From positions 1-64,000 of the forward strand of contig NZ_MVHT01000004.1 of assembly GCF_002086275.1 (NCBI RefSeq): 64,000 nt of DNA, read 5' to 3'. A model generated the notes under the pieces. The model was not told the origin of the DNA. It saw only the letters and a list, made by a program, of their open reading frames with translations, and ran no database searches. The position numbers and the translations under genes are program-made. This document shows positions 25,828 to 35,750 of this stretch, piece after piece. Origin of the DNA: Mycobacterium intermedium. Lineage in GTDB: Bacteria; Actinomycetota; Actinomycetes; Mycobacteriales; Mycobacteriaceae. Position 1 is the first letter of the stretch, and every line of letters starts with the position of its first letter.

Positions 25828-27524
25828 TGGCCGGCGCCGGGCACGAATGCGACGTCGTGGTGGTCGGCGCCGGCCCCGTAGGGCTGACCCTGGCCAATAT
25901 TCTTGGCCAACAGGGCATCAACACGCTGGTGGTGGAGGAACGCGAAACGCTGATCGACTATCCGCGCGGCGTTGGACTGGACGACGAAGCGTTGCGCACG
26001 TTCCAATCGATCGGATTGGTCGACCAGGTCCTGCCGCACACCGTGCCCAACCAGATTCTGCGGTTCTTCGACGCCAAGCGCCGGATACTCGCCGAAATGG
26101 CGCCGCCCGACGCGCGTTTCGGCTGGCCCAAGCGCAACGGCTTCGTGCAACCCTTGGTCGACGCCGAATTGCTGCGAGGGCTGGACAGATTCGACAACGT
26201 CGAGGTCTGGTGGGACCGGCCGATGACTTCTTGCGTGCAGACCGACCAGGCCGTGACCATCGAACTCGGTGGGCAGAGCGGGCCGATGACGGTCCGGGCA
26301 CGCTACGTCGTCGGCTGCGACGGCGGGCGCAGCACGACCCGGGGAATGATGGGCGTCTCGTTTGACGGCACCACCTCATCCACCCGCTGGTTGGTCGTCG
26401 ACGTCGCGAATGACCCGCTGGGCCACCCCAACAGCGAGGTCGGCGCCGACCCGGAACGCCCCTACGCCTCGATCTCGATCGCCCACGGTATTCGCCGGTT
26501 CGAGTTCATGATTCACGCCGACGAGTCCGACGAGCTGGCCGAGGATCCGGCCTTTCTGACCAGAATGTTGGCGCGGATGGTTCCGCGCCCGGACCGGGTC
26601 GAGGTGATCCGACGCCGGGTCTATACCCACCACTCGCGGATAGCCGGAGCGTTCCGCAGCGGCCGGCTGCTGCTGGCCGGCGATGCCGCGCACCTGATGC
26701 CGGTCTGGCAGGGGCAGGGCTACAACAGCGGCATCCGGGATGCCGCCAACCTGGGTTGGAAACTGGCCGCCGTGGTCAGCGGCCGTGCCGAAGACCGCCT
26801 GCTAGACACCTACGACCAGGAGCGGCGCAAACACGCCCGAGCGATGATCGACCTGTCCACCATGGTGGGTCGGGTCATCTCGCCAACCAACCGCCGCATC
26901 ACAGCGGCCCGCGATCTGCTGGTTCGATCGGCGTCAATAGTGCCTTCCCTCAAGCGGTATGTGCTCGAGATGCGGTTCAAGCCGATGCCGCGCTACGAGC
27001 ATGGAGCCGTCGTCCATGACGAGCCCCGCCGGGCGGACTCGCCAGTGGGGACGCTGTTCATCCAGCCGCGGGTCGACACCCGCACCGAGCAGAACGTGCT
27101 CCTCGACGAGGTGCTGGGCTCCTGGTTCGCCGTGTTGTGCTGGAACAACAATCCCCGCACGATACTCGGCGACGAGGCGTTTGCGACGTGGAAAGCCTTG
27201 GGTGCCCGGTTCGTTGCCGCACGCCCGCTGACACAGCTCCATTGGACCGGGCACGACGATCCCGACGTCGAGATCGTCGGTGACCGGTCCGGAGTCTTGA
27301 AGGGCTGGTTCGACGTCCACCGAGAGTCGGTCGTGTTTCTGCGGCCCGACCGCTGCATCGCCGGCGCCTGCATCGCCCAGCTCGCTCCCGAACTGAGCGG
27401 GTCCCTGATCGAGGCGCTGTCACTCACACTGAAAGGGGGTGACGTCCAAAGTGCCACTGGCTCTGTGCTGTATGTCCCACAGCCCGCTGCTGAATCTACC
27501 GGGGCCACCGCGGGACCTGCTTGA
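25827..27524 (+). CDS. mhpA: FAD-dependent aromatic-ring hydroxylase, MhpA-like
   Basis: 565 residues of the flavoprotein monooxygenase class A. GxGxxG in [18 protein letters not shown], the DG motif [10 protein letters not shown], and [30 protein letters not shown], the flavin-ribityl GD motif with the loop typical of MhpA (3-(3-hydroxyphenyl)propionate hydroxylase). It uses NAD(P)H and O2 to place a hydroxyl ortho to a phenol. ATG at 25827 overlaps the hydrolase TGA. Its 3' end overlaps the extradiol dioxygenase start by ~70 bp in another frame. It supplies the catechol for MhpB. Confidence 0.9.
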   Translation: MAGAGHECDVVVVGAGPVGLTLANILGQQGINTLVVEERETLIDYPRGVGLDDEALRTFQSIGLVDQVLPHTVPNQILRFFDAKRRILAEMAPPDARFGWPKRNGFVQPLVDAELLRGLDRFDNVEVWWDRPMTSCVQTDQAVTIELGGQSGPMTVRARYVVGCDGGRSTTRGMMGVSFDGTTSSTRWLVVDVANDPLGHPNSEVGADPERPYASISIAHGIRRFEFMIHADESDELAEDPAFLTRMLARMVPRPDRVEVIRRRVYTHHSRIAGAFRSGRLLLAGDAAHLMPVWQGQGYNSGIRDAANLGWKLAAVVSGRAEDRLLDTYDQERRKHARAMIDLSTMVGRVISPTNRRITAARDLLVRSASIVPSLKRYVLEMRFKPMPRYEHGAVVHDEPRRADSPVGTLFIQPRVDTRTEQNVLLDEVLGSWFAVLCWNNNPRTILGDEAFATWKALGARFVAARPLTQLHWTGHDDPDVEIVGDRSGVLKGWFDVHRESVVFLRPDRCIAGACIAQLAPELSGSLIEALSLTLKGGDVQSATGSVLYVPQPAAESTGATAGPA

Positions 27525-28392
27525 CGACGTGGAAGCCGCGATCGCCCGGGCGCGCGGATTCGTCACCGACTACGACCCGGAGTTGGTCGTCATCTTTGCG
27601 CCCGACCACTACAATGGGTTCTTCTACCGGGTGATGCCGTCATTCTGTATTGGCATGCAGGCCAACGGTGTCGGCGACTACGGCACCCATGCCGGCCCCC
27701 TCGACGTACCCGGCGACATCGCGGGCGAGTGTGCGAAGGCCGTGCTGGCCGCCAACGTCGATGTGGCGGTGTCGGCGAACATGGACGTCGATCACGGCAC
27801 CGTCCAACCCCTGGAGAAGCTGTTCGGCGCGGCCACCGCGAAGCCGGTGATACCGATCTTCATCAACGCGATCGCCGTGCCGCTGGGGCCGTTGCATCGC
27901 TGCCGTGCCCTGGGAACCGCGGTCGGCGCCTTTCTGGGCACGTTGGACAAGCGAGTGCTGGTGATCGGATCGGGTGGCCTCTCGCACAGCCCCCCGCTAC
28001 CCACGTTGGACACCGCGACTGCGGCCGTGCGGCAACGAATCGTGGACGGTCAACCGATGACGCCGGAGCAACGGCAGGCCCGCCAGACGGCGGTCATCGA
28101 CGCCGCCAGAAGCTTCGCCGGCGGCGACAGTGACCTGCAGCCCCTGAACCCGGCCTGGGACCATCGCTTCTTGGAAGTCGTCGACCGCGGCCGCCTCGAG
28201 GATCTCGACAGCTGGTCGAACTCGTTCGTGACGCATGAGGGTGGCAGTTCCGCGCACGAGATCCGCACCTGGGTAGCCGCTTTCGCGGCGCTGGCGTCGG
28301 CGGGGCCGTACCAGACCGCGGTGCGTTACTACAAGCAAGCAGCCGAGTTGCTCGCCGGGTTCGCGGTCCGAACGGCGGCGCCGGTCGCATGA
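27451..28392 (+). CDS. mhpB: 2,3-dihydroxyphenylpropionate 1,2-dioxygenase-like class III extradiol dioxygenase
   Basis: 313 residues from GTG 27451 (E. coli MhpB 314). This start aligns MSHSPLL with the E. coli N-terminus and leaves AAAGGGGG about 12 bp upstream; GTG 27439 is the alternative. With it the catalytic histidines fall at His115 (DVDHGTVQP) and His179 (GGLSHSPP), the same numbers as in E. coli Mhp[11 protein letters not shown] (His53) is also conserved. It cleaves a catechol ring next to its hydroxyls with Fe(II). It sits between the MhpA-like hydroxylase and a KstD-like dehydrogenase whose ATG overlaps its stop. Confidence 0.93.
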   Translation: MPLALCCMSHSPLLNLPGPPRDLLDDVEAAIARARGFVTDYDPELVVIFAPDHYNGFFYRVMPSFCIGMQANGVGDYGTHAGPLDVPGDIAGECAKAVLAANVDVAVSANMDVDHGTVQPLEKLFGAATAKPVIPIFINAIAVPLGPLHRCRALGTAVGAFLGTLDKRVLVIGSGGLSHSPPLPTLDTATAAVRQRIVDGQPMTPEQRQARQTAVIDAARSFAGGDSDLQPLNPAWDHRFLEVVDRGRLEDLDSWSNSFVTHEGGSSAHEIRTWVAAFAALASAGPYQTAVRYYKQAAELLAGFAVRTAAPVA

Positions 28393-30167
28393 CACCACGA
28401 GCCGCGGAACCATCCGGTCGCTTCGACCATGCCGTCGATGTGCTGGTCGTCGGCTCCGGTGGCGGCGGGATGACGGCCGCGCTGACCGCGTCCGCATCCG
28501 GCCTCGATGTGTTGGTGATCGAAAAGTCCAGCAAGTACGGCGGATCCACCGCGTTGTCGGGCGGGGGCATTTGGGTGCCGGGTGCGCCCGCGCAACGCCG
28601 GGAGGGTTATGTCCCGAACCCGGAAGGCGTCGTCGAGTACCTGCGCCAGATCACCGACGGCCTGGTCACCGAGGCGCGCCTGCGCCAGTACGTGGAATCG
28701 GCGCCCCGAATGCTGGAGTTCTTGGAACGCCTTTCGCCCTGGCTCGAGTTCGTCTGGAAGCCCGGCTATGCCGACTACTATCCGGAACTGCCAGGCGGAT
28801 CCGAGCTGGGTAGCACCATCAACGTGCCGCCCATCGATCTGCGCGTGCTGGGTGATGACGAGTCGACGCTGCTGCAGCCGCTGGCGTTGGCGCCCAAGGG
28901 CATTTGGTTGGGGCCGAAGGAATTGCGCTCGTTCTACCGGATCAGGCAGTCCTGGGCCGGAAAGGCTGTGCTGCTGAAGCTGATTGCACGCATGGTGCGG
29001 GCGCGTGTCTTCGACGAGCGGATGGCGGCGATCGGCCAGTCGCTGGTCGCCAGGCTCCGGCTGGCGATGCGGGAACGCGGTATTCCGCTGTGGCTGGACA
29101 CGCCGCTGGTCGAGTTGCTCACCGACGCCGACGGATCGGTGGCCGGTGCGCTGGTGGAAAGGAACGGCACCCGGCAACGGATCGGGGCGCGTGGCGGCGT
29201 GATCCTGGCGAGCGGGGGATTCGACCACGACTTGGCCTGGCGCAAGGAACATTTGCCAGAGATCGACCAGGACTGGAGCTTCGGCAATCCGGCCGCCATG
29301 GGCGACGGCATCCGGGCGGGCCAAGCGGTCGGCGCGGCCGCCGACCTGCTCGACGAGGCGTGGTGGTTCCCGGCGATCCAATGGCCGGACGGCCGCATGC
29401 AATTCATGCTCAACGAGCGAATGATGCCGGCGCAGTTCATCGTCAACGGGGAGGGCAAGCGCTTCATCAATGAGGCGGCGCCCTACATGGACTTCGGCCA
29501 CGCGATGATCGAAGGCCAGAAGTCCGGGGTGACGCGCATCCCGTGTTGGCTCATCACTGATCACCGCTCCTTCAATCGCTATGTCGTGGGCGGTCATCTG
29601 CCCATTCCGAAGATTCCCGGCGCGCCGGTGCCCACCGGACGCAAGATCCCCAAAGCCTGGCTGGATTCGGGCGTGGTGAAGGCCGCGACGAGCTGGGACG
29701 ATTTGGCCGCCAAGATCGGCGTCCCGGCGGAACAACTTCGGGCCACGGCCGCGCGCTTCAACGAGCTGGCGCGCAAGGGCCACGACGACGATTTCAACCG
29801 CGGCGACAGCGTCTACGACAACTACTACGGCGACCCGACATTGCCCAATCCCAACCTGTATCCGCTGGGCGCCCCGCCCTACTACGCGTTCCGCATTGTG
29901 CTCGGCGACCTGGGCACCTCCGGCGGACTTCGCGTCGACGAGTACGCGCGGGTGCTGCGAGAGGACGACACGGTGCTGCCCGGACTGTATGCGGTGGGAA
30001 ACACCTCCGCGCCGGTGATGGGACGCAGCTACGCCGGGGCCGGCGCCACCATCGGCCCGGCCATGACCTTTGGCTTCGTCGCGGCGAAACACGTTGCCGA
30101 CCGGCGCGTTACGAATTCGGAGTCGGACGCAGAAGCCGCCCAGACCCTTAATTCTCCTAGGAGGTAG
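28389..30167 (+). CDS. FAD-dependent dehydrogenase, 3-ketosteroid-Delta1-dehydrogenase family (KstD-like)
   Basis: 592 residues. [44 protein letters not shown] and the C-terminal [21 protein letters not shown] are closest of the three paralogues to true KstD enzymes, including the active-site Tyr in RSYAGAG. It oxidises a ring ketone at the alpha-beta position. ATG overlaps the mhpB stop (ATGA). Its last two codons are AGG AGG, which serve as the ribosome site of the next gene. Operon context suggests it makes or prepares the phenolic ring that MhpA/MhpB consume. Confidence 0.92.
   Translation: MTPRAAEPSGRFDHAVDVLVVGSGGGGMTAALTASASGLDVLVIEKSSKYGGSTALSGGGIWVPGAPAQRREGYVPNPEGVVEYLRQITDGLVTEARLRQYVESAPRMLEFLERLSPWLEFVWKPGYADYYPELPGGSELGSTINVPPIDLRVLGDDESTLLQPLALAPKGIWLGPKELRSFYRIRQSWAGKAVLLKLIARMVRARVFDERMAAIGQSLVARLRLAMRERGIPLWLDTPLVELLTDADGSVAGALVERNGTRQRIGARGGVILASGGFDHDLAWRKEHLPEIDQDWSFGNPAAMGDGIRAGQAVGAAADLLDEAWWFPAIQWPDGRMQFMLNERMMPAQFIVNGEGKRFINEAAPYMDFGHAMIEGQKSGVTRIPCWLITDHRSFNRYVVGGHLPIPKIPGAPVPTGRKIPKAWLDSGVVKAATSWDDLAAKIGVPAEQLRATAARFNELARKGHDDDFNRGDSVYDNYYGDPTLPNPNLYPLGAPPYYAFRIVLGDLGTSGGLRVDEYARVLREDDTVLPGLYAVGNTSAPVMGRSYAGAGATIGPAMTFGFVAAKHVADRRVTNSESDAEAAQTLNSPRR
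30159..30164 (+). promoter_or_regulatory. Perfect Shine-Dalgarno AGGAGG formed by the last codons of the upstream gene
   Basis: AGGAGG lies 6 bp before ATG 30171 and is at the same time the terminal Arg-Arg codons of the KstD-like gene, just before its TAG. It is the strongest ribosome site I noticed in the window and marks the downstream oxidoreductase for high translation. Confidence 0.8.
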
Positions 30168-30170
30168 CAA

Positions 30171-31478
30171 ATGAAGATCTCATTGTTCTACGAGTTCGCC
30201 CTGCCCCGCCCCTGGGCGCCCGACGACGAACGGGAGATGCTGCAGGACTGCCTCGACGAGGTGGAGGCCGCCGACAAGGCCGGTTTCTCCACGGTATGGC
30301 TCACCGAGCACCACTTCCTCGAGGAGTACTGTCACTCCACCGCGCCCGAGATGTTCCTCGCCGCGGCGAGCCAGCGAACCAAGAACATTCGGCTCGGCTT
30401 CGGCATCATGCACCTGCCGCCGGCGGTGAACCACCCCGCCCGAGTGGCCGAGCGCGTCGCCACCCTCGACCTGATCTCGAACGGGCGCGTCGAATTCGGC
30501 ACCGGCGAGTCCTCCTCCGTCGGTGAGCTCGGCGGATTCAACATCGATCCCGCCGACAAACGCGCGCAGTGGGAGGAGGCGCTCGAGGTGGCCATCCGGT
30601 GCATGGTCGAGGAGCCCTTCACCGGCTTCAACGGCGAACACATCCAGATGCCGGCCCGCAATGTGATCCCCAAGCCGTTGCAAAAGCCGCATCCGCCCGT
30701 GTGGGTCGCCTGCACACGCCCGTCCAGCGTCCAGATGGCAGCCCAAAAGGCCATTGGCGCACTGAGTTTCGCCTACACCGGGCCGGGCCCCCTGGCCGAG
30801 CGGGTCAACGGCTACTACAAGGAGTTCGAGGAGAGCGGCGTCCCGGTCACACCGGCGATCAACCCCAACATTCTGGCCATCGGCGGCGACCTGTCGATGA
30901 TGGTGGCCAAGACCGACGAGCAGGCACTGCAACGCCTCGGCAAGGGCGGTGGCTTCTTCTCCTTCGGCATCATGCACTACTACATGACCGGCGTGCACAC
31001 CCCGGGACGAACCGGCGTCTGGGAACGCTATCTGGAAGAGGTGGAGAAGGACCCCACCCTGGCGTACGGACCCGGACGCGGCGCGATCGGGTCGCCGGCC
31101 ACGGTTCGTGAGTTCCTGCGTGGATACGAGGAAAGTGGTGTCGACGAGATCATCCTGCTGCTCAACCCGCGCAGCCACGAGGGCACCATGGAATCCATCG
31201 AGCTGATGGGCAAGGAGGTCCTGCCCGAATTCATCGAGCGCGACGCGAAGGCGGTGGCGGACAAGGCCGCCCGACTGGCGCCGGTGATCGAGAAGGTCGA
31301 AGCTCGTCGGCCGGAACCGACGGCCCCGCAGTTCGACGAAAGCTACTCATTTGGCGGCCTGCCGACCGGCCGCGGCGGAAAGTTCACGGCCAGTGAGATT
31401 CCGGAGGCCATGGCCGAGATCAACGAGGGACGCGTCCAGGCCGCACAGCGCTTGAAGGAGCAGCAGCAGGGCAATTGA
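30171..31478 (+). CDS. LLM-class flavin-dependent oxidoreductase/monooxygenase
   Basis: 435 residues, larger than F420 reductases and closer to bacterial-luciferase-type FMN monooxygenases: MKISLFYEFALPRPW, TVWLTEHHFLEEYCHS, LGFGIMHLPPAVNHPARVAERVATLDLISNGRVEFG and a long C-terminal helical tail (~380-435, charged). It could be a Baeyer-Villiger or ring-carbon monooxygenase acting with a separate flavin reductase, which is not encoded here. Perfect AGGAGG before its ATG. Fifth gene of the operon beginning at 24955. Confidence 0.87.
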   Translation: MKISLFYEFALPRPWAPDDEREMLQDCLDEVEAADKAGFSTVWLTEHHFLEEYCHSTAPEMFLAAASQRTKNIRLGFGIMHLPPAVNHPARVAERVATLDLISNGRVEFGTGESSSVGELGGFNIDPADKRAQWEEALEVAIRCMVEEPFTGFNGEHIQMPARNVIPKPLQKPHPPVWVACTRPSSVQMAAQKAIGALSFAYTGPGPLAERVNGYYKEFEESGVPVTPAINPNILAIGGDLSMMVAKTDEQALQRLGKGGGFFSFGIMHYYMTGVHTPGRTGVWERYLEEVEKDPTLAYGPGRGAIGSPATVREFLRGYEESGVDEIILLLNPRSHEGTMESIELMGKEVLPEFIERDAKAVADKAARLAPVIEKVEARRPEPTAPQFDESYSFGGLPTGRGGKFTASEIPEAMAEINEGRVQAAQRLKEQQQGN

Positions 31479-31509
31479 GTCCGGAAACTGACCAGGTCGG
31501 CAATCGACG

Positions 31510-32322
31510 ATGGCAATCGAGGAATTGTGGCGCTACGACGGCCGCCGCGCCGTGGTGACCGGCTGTGCGTCGGGCATCGGTGCACACGTGGTGCAGCAGC
31601 TGACCGAGCTCGGGGCGCACGTCGTCGGGCTGGACAAGCGTCGGCCGGCGGTGCCGGTCAACGATTTTCACGAGGTTGACCTCGCCGACGCGGCCTCGAT
31701 CGATCAGGCCGTCGCATCCATCGCGGGCGGCATCGACGCGCTGTTCAATGTCGCCGGCGTGTCGTCGGGCATCGGCGACCCGGAGTTGGTCGTCACGATC
31801 AACTTCCTGGGGCTGCGCCACCTCACCGAGGCGCTGATCCCGCGTATGACGGCGGGATCATCGATCGTGAGCGTGGCCTCCCTGGCGGCAGCGGGGTATC
31901 GCGAGCACCAGCGGGACGTCGTGCCGTTGTTGAACACCGCGACCATGCAGGAGGGAATTGACTGGTGCCGAAGCCATCCGGATGTCGTGGGGACCGGCTA
32001 CCAGCTGTCCAAGGAGGCGGTGATTCTGTACGGCATGCGCAACGTCACCGCACTGGGCGCGCGAGGCATCCGGATCAATTGCACCGGCCCGGGGGTGACC
32101 GAGACGCCGATCCTCGACCAGCTGCGCACCGCCTACGGGCAGCAATTTCTCGACGACATACCGAAGCCGCTGGGGCGGGTGTCCGACCCGGCCGAACAGG
32201 CTGCGGTCCTGCTGTTCTTGAATAGCCGCGCAGCCAGCTATATTTCGGGCCAGGTCATCTGGGTCGACGGCGGCAACGTGGCAGCGGCTATCGCCCATGA
32301 ACTCGAGGGAGGGCGGGCGTAA
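31510..32322 (+). CDS. SDR oxidoreductase, 3-alpha-hydroxysteroid-dehydrogenase-like
   Basis: 270 residues. Cofactor motif TGCASGIG, NVAG, catalytic Ser in SVASLAAAG and YQLSK. Between Ser and Tyr there is a long insertion (REHQRDVVPLLN to CRSHPDVVGTG), as in the 3alpha-hydroxysteroid dehydrogenase/carbonyl reductase of Comamonas. The C-terminal SGQVIWVDGG is typical. It probably interconverts a ring hydroxyl and ketone, providing the ketone for the KstD-like enzymes. Its stop shares a base with the ATG of the cyclase-family gene. Confidence 0.88.
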   Translation: MAIEELWRYDGRRAVVTGCASGIGAHVVQQLTELGAHVVGLDKRRPAVPVNDFHEVDLADAASIDQAVASIAGGIDALFNVAGVSSGIGDPELVVTINFLGLRHLTEALIPRMTAGSSIVSVASLAAAGYREHQRDVVPLLNTATMQEGIDWCRSHPDVVGTGYQLSKEAVILYGMRNVTALGARGIRINCTGPGVTETPILDQLRTAYGQQFLDDIPKPLGRVSDPAEQAAVLLFLNSRAASYISGQVIWVDGGNVAAAIAHELEGGRA

Positions 32323-33311
32323 TGGCTACCATGGCCGATTTTCGGAAAGCCGCACGCGATGTCTCGAACTGGGGGCGCTGGGGTGAGGCCGACGAGCTCG
32401 GCACGCTGAACTTCATCACCGCCGAGAAGGTGCAGCAGGCCGCGGGGCTGGTCCGGCACGGCAAGGTGTTCCCGCTCGGAGTCGACTTCGGCTCGTCGGG
32501 ACCGCAGGGCGCTTTCGGGTTCCGGCACAACCCAATTCATGTGATGACCGTGGACGGCGGCGACGCGACCACGCTGGCCCGATACGGGCCCGGATGGACG
32601 CAGAATGCGACAGCGAGCCAGCTGGCCGGGTACTTCGCCGACAGCTTCTTCCGTTTCAACGACGACATGGTCGTCATGCCGTTGCAGGCGGCCACGCAAT
32701 GGGACGCGCTGTCGCACGTCTACTACGAAGACCAGCTGTACAACGGATTCCCGGCCGGTTCCGTGACGAGCATGGGTGCATTCCACTGCGGCATCGACAA
32801 GGTCGATGTCAAGGGCATCACCTCGCGGGGGGTGCTGCTCGACCTGGTGCGCCACCGCGGCGCCGAGGTCTTCCTGGAACACGGCAACCCGATCACTCCC
32901 GAGGAGCTTGACGACGTCGTCCGCGCGCAAGGCGTGACCGTCGGCAGCGGGGACATCGTGTTGATCCGAACCGGCTGGTGGACAAGGTTTCTCATGACGG
33001 GCAACAAGACGGAACCGTATTCGGGTCTGGACTGGCGCTGCGCCCAGTGGCTGCACGATCACGAAATAGCGGCGGTGGCATCGGACAATCTCCAGGTCGA
33101 AGACCCGGTGTCGGGAATCGAAGGTCTGTTCCTGCCCTTGCACCTACTGTGCCTGCGCGACATGGGCATGATGCTCGGAGAGTACTGGGACCTGACCCCG
33201 CTGGCCGACGACTGCGCCGCCGACGGCGTCTACGAGTTTCAGCTCATCGCGCCACCGCTGCGATTCGTCGGCGCGGTCGGCTCCCCGGTCAATCCGATCG
33301 CGATCAAGTGA
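32322..33311 (+). CDS. Cyclase-family protein (kynurenine-formamidase fold, PF04199 type)
   Basis: 329 residues. NWGRWGEADELGTLNFITAEKV and DIVLIRTGWWTRF are typical of the larger actinobacterial cyclase-family proteins. The hallmark metal motif HxGTHxDxxxH appears as QAATQWDALSH, so the two first histidines are glutamines while Asp and the last His remain; this is a recognised variant of the subgroup, but its metal use is uncertain. It may hydrolyse or open a lactone or amide-like ring. TGATG overlap with the next hydrolase gene. Confidence 0.83.
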   Translation: MATMADFRKAARDVSNWGRWGEADELGTLNFITAEKVQQAAGLVRHGKVFPLGVDFGSSGPQGAFGFRHNPIHVMTVDGGDATTLARYGPGWTQNATASQLAGYFADSFFRFNDDMVVMPLQAATQWDALSHVYYEDQLYNGFPAGSVTSMGAFHCGIDKVDVKGITSRGVLLDLVRHRGAEVFLEHGNPITPEELDDVVRAQGVTVGSGDIVLIRTGWWTRFLMTGNKTEPYSGLDWRCAQWLHDHEIAAVASDNLQVEDPVSGIEGLFLPLHLLCLRDMGMMLGEYWDLTPLADDCAADGVYEFQLIAPPLRFVGAVGSPVNPIAIK

Positions 33312-34135
33312 TGGAGATCCACCGCAGGACCACCGTTGTCGACGGATTGCTAACCGGCTATCTCGAAGCGGGCGACGGTGATCCCGTGGTACTGCTGCAC
33401 GGCGGCGAGTTCGGTGCCAGCGCCGAATTGGGTTGGGAACACAACATCGCCGCGCTCGCCACACGGTACCGGGTGCTGGCGCCGGACCAGCTGGGATTCG
33501 GGCAATCGGCGAAGGTCATCGACTTCGTCAACAGCCGAGCCATGCGCATTCGGCACGTCGCCCGCTTCTGCGAGCAGCTCGGCGTCGCTTCGGCGCACTT
33601 CGTCGGAAACTCCATGGGCGCCATCAATTTGCTCACCGACACCACCGCGGACAACCCGGTGTTGCCGGTCCGCAGCCTGGTCGCCATTTGCGGTGGGGGA
33701 GAGATCCAGCAGGGCAAACACTTTGATGCGCTGCAGGATTACGACGCCAGCCTTCCCGCGATGCGCCGCATCGTCGAGGCACTGTTCTACCACCCTGGCT
33801 ATCCGGCCGACGACGAGTACGTGCGCCGGCGCCATGAGTCCAGCGTCGCGCCGGGCGCATGGGAAGCGGTGGCGGCAGCACGATTTCGGCGCCCCAACGC
33901 GGCACCGCCGGCCATCCCGTCGAGCGTGAGGCGGTACGAGCGGATCAAGGTTCCGGTGCTGATCATCGAAGGCGGCAACGACAAGCTGCTGCCCGCGGGA
34001 TGGGCGGCGGACATCGCGGGGCGGATCGAGGGAGCGCGTTCGGCGGTCGTCGATGGTGCCGGGCATTGTCCGCAGATCGAGCAGCCCGCGGCCGTCAACG
34101 AGTTGTTGTTGCGTTTCTTCGCCGACCAGACCTGA
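33311..34135 (+). CDS. Alpha/beta hydrolase
   Basis: 274 residues from ATG 33311, which overlaps the TGA of the cyclase-family gene. VVLLHGGEFGASAELGWEHNIAAL holds the oxyanion loop, the nucleophile Ser is in VGNSMGAINLL, an Asp in EGGNDKLLP and His in DGAGHCPQIEQP. Similar to meta-cleavage hydrolases and to ester or lactone hydrolases; it could be a second carbon-carbon hydrolase next to the one at 24955. A KstD-like gene follows after 58 bp, still in the same direction. Confidence 0.87.
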   Translation: MEIHRRTTVVDGLLTGYLEAGDGDPVVLLHGGEFGASAELGWEHNIAALATRYRVLAPDQLGFGQSAKVIDFVNSRAMRIRHVARFCEQLGVASAHFVGNSMGAINLLTDTTADNPVLPVRSLVAICGGGEIQQGKHFDALQDYDASLPAMRRIVEALFYHPGYPADDEYVRRRHESSVAPGAWEAVAAARFRRPNAAPPAIPSSVRRYERIKVPVLIIEGGNDKLLPAGWAADIAGRIEGARSAVVDGAGHCPQIEQPAAVNELLLRFFADQT

Positions 34136-34166
34136 AATCTCCCGTATCGGCGTTAGAGGGTGCATT

Positions 34167-34180
34167 CGCGTCTGCTCGCG
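34167..34180 (+). repeat. Half copy of the GCGAGCAGACG intergenic element
   Basis: CGCGTCTGCTCGCG in the 58 bp before the third KstD-like gene matches the right arm of the long palindrome at 60724-60783. The left arm is absent. It may be a decayed copy of a mycobacterial intergenic repeat. Confidence 0.4.
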
Positions 34181-34193
34181 GGGGATAGGCTGC

Positions 34194-35750
34194 ATGACGA
34201 TGATCCACTGGGACGAAGAGCATGACGTGGTGGTGGCCGGGTCGGGGGCCGGCGGGGTCACCGGTGCCTACACCGCCGCTCGTGAGGGACTCGACGTGCT
34301 GTTGGTGGAAGCGACCGACAAATTCGGCGGCACCACCGCATACTCGGGCGGCGGCGGGGTGTGGTTTCCCTGCAACCCGGTACTGGTGCGGGCCGGCGTC
34401 GACGACACCATCGAGGACGCGCTGGAGTACTACCACGCGGTGGTCGGCGACCGCACGCCGTACGAACTGCAAGAGACCTACGTACGCGGCGGCCCCCGGC
34501 TGATCGAGTACCTCGAGGCCGACGAGTCCATCAAGTTCGACTTGCTGCCCTGGCCGGACTATTTCGGCAAGGCGCCGAAGGCCCGGAAGGATGGCCGACG
34601 GCACATGGCGGCCCGGCCGCTGCGGGTCTCGAAGGCTCCGGAATTTCGTGAGCTGGTTCGCGGTCCCCTGGACAACGATTGGCACAATGCCCCGGTCCCC
34701 GAGGACTACTTCATCGGTGGCCGCGCGTTGATCGCCCGGTTCCTCGCGGCAATTCAGCGCTACCCGAATGCGACGCTGCAATTGAACACCGCGCTGGTCG
34801 AGCTGGTGGTCTCCGAAGACAAGACATCGGTAATCGGTGCTGTCGTCGAGACCGAGGGGCGGCGCAAGGCGATACGCGCGCGCCGGGGAGTGCTGCTGGC
34901 GGCCGGTGGATTCGAGAGCGACGACGGGCTCCGCAGCCAGTGGGGCGTGCCGGGTCAGGCGCGGGACACCATGGGCCCGTGGGGAAACCGCGGGTTGGCA
35001 CATCAGGCGGCGATCGCGATCGGTGCGGACACCGACCTGATGGATCAGGCGTGGTGGTCCCCGGGGCTGACGCATCCCGACGGAAGATCCGCGTTCGCAC
35101 TGTGGTTCACCGGCGGCATCTTCGTCGATCAGGACGGCAAGAGGTTCGTCAACGAGTCTGCCCCGTATGACCGGATCGGCCGCGTCATCATCGGCCGTCT
35201 GGAAGACGGGTCGATGACGCTGCCGTACTGGATGATCTACGACGACAAGGACGGCCAGGTGCCGCCGGTCAAGGCCCCGAATGTCTCGATGGTCGAGCCG
35301 GAGAAATATGTGGCCGCTGGGCTCTGGCACACGGCCGGTACGCTCGCGGAGTTGGCCGCCAAGATCGGCGTTCCCGCAGGCAGTCTGGCCGCGACCGTGG
35401 CACGGTTCAACGCATTCGTCGCAACCGGAGTCGACGAGGACTTCGGCCGCGGCGACGAGCCATACGACCGCGCGTTCTCTGCCGGCAAGTCACCGCTCGT
35501 CGCGATCGACCAGGGTCCCTTCCACGCGGCCGCCTTCGGCGTATCGGACCTGGGCACCAAGGGCGGGTTACGTACGGATACCGCGGGAGGCGTCTTGAAC
35601 ACCGACGGCAACCGTATCCCCGGCTTGTACGCGGCGGGCAACACCATGGCGGCGCCGAGTGGAACCGCCTACCCGGCGGGCGGCAATCCGATCGGTACCA
35701 GCATGCTGTTCAGCCACCTGGCGGTGAAAGACATGCTCAAAGCGACCTAG
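34194..35750 (+). CDS. FAD-dependent dehydrogenase, KstD-like (third paralogue)
   Basis: 518 residues from ATG 34194 (GGGGGA upstream); ATG 34200 is possible. HDVVVAGSGAGGVTGAYTA is the FAD fold, then GGTTAYSGGGGVWFP, VLLAAGGFESDD and C-terminal AAGNTMAAPSGTAYPAGGNPIG. The Tyr of TAYPAGG is at the KstD active-site position, but the surrounding loop differs from the other two copies (PAGGNP instead of AGAGAT), suggesting another ring substrate. Last gene of the 24955-35750 unit. It converges on mmcO with a 4-bp overlap. Confidence 0.88.
   Translation: MTMIHWDEEHDVVVAGSGAGGVTGAYTAAREGLDVLLVEATDKFGGTTAYSGGGGVWFPCNPVLVRAGVDDTIEDALEYYHAVVGDRTPYELQETYVRGGPRLIEYLEADESIKFDLLPWPDYFGKAPKARKDGRRHMAARPLRVSKAPEFRELVRGPLDNDWHNAPVPEDYFIGGRALIARFLAAIQRYPNATLQLNTALVELVVSEDKTSVIGAVVETEGRRKAIRARRGVLLAAGGFESDDGLRSQWGVPGQARDTMGPWGNRGLAHQAAIAIGADTDLMDQAWWSPGLTHPDGRSAFALWFTGGIFVDQDGKRFVNESAPYDRIGRVIIGRLEDGSMTLPYWMIYDDKDGQVPPVKAPNVSMVEPEKYVAAGLWHTAGTLAELAAKIGVPAGSLAATVARFNAFVATGVDEDFGRGDEPYDRAFSAGKSPLVAIDQGPFHAAAFGVSDLGTKGGLRTDTAGGVLNTDGNRIPGLYAAGNTMAAPSGTAYPAGGNPIGTSMLFSHLAVKDMLKAT

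Noticed and set aside
28329..30170. 613-residue open frame on the minus strand
   Set aside because: Antisense to the KstD-like gene, which has clear FAD motifs; the antisense translation shows none.
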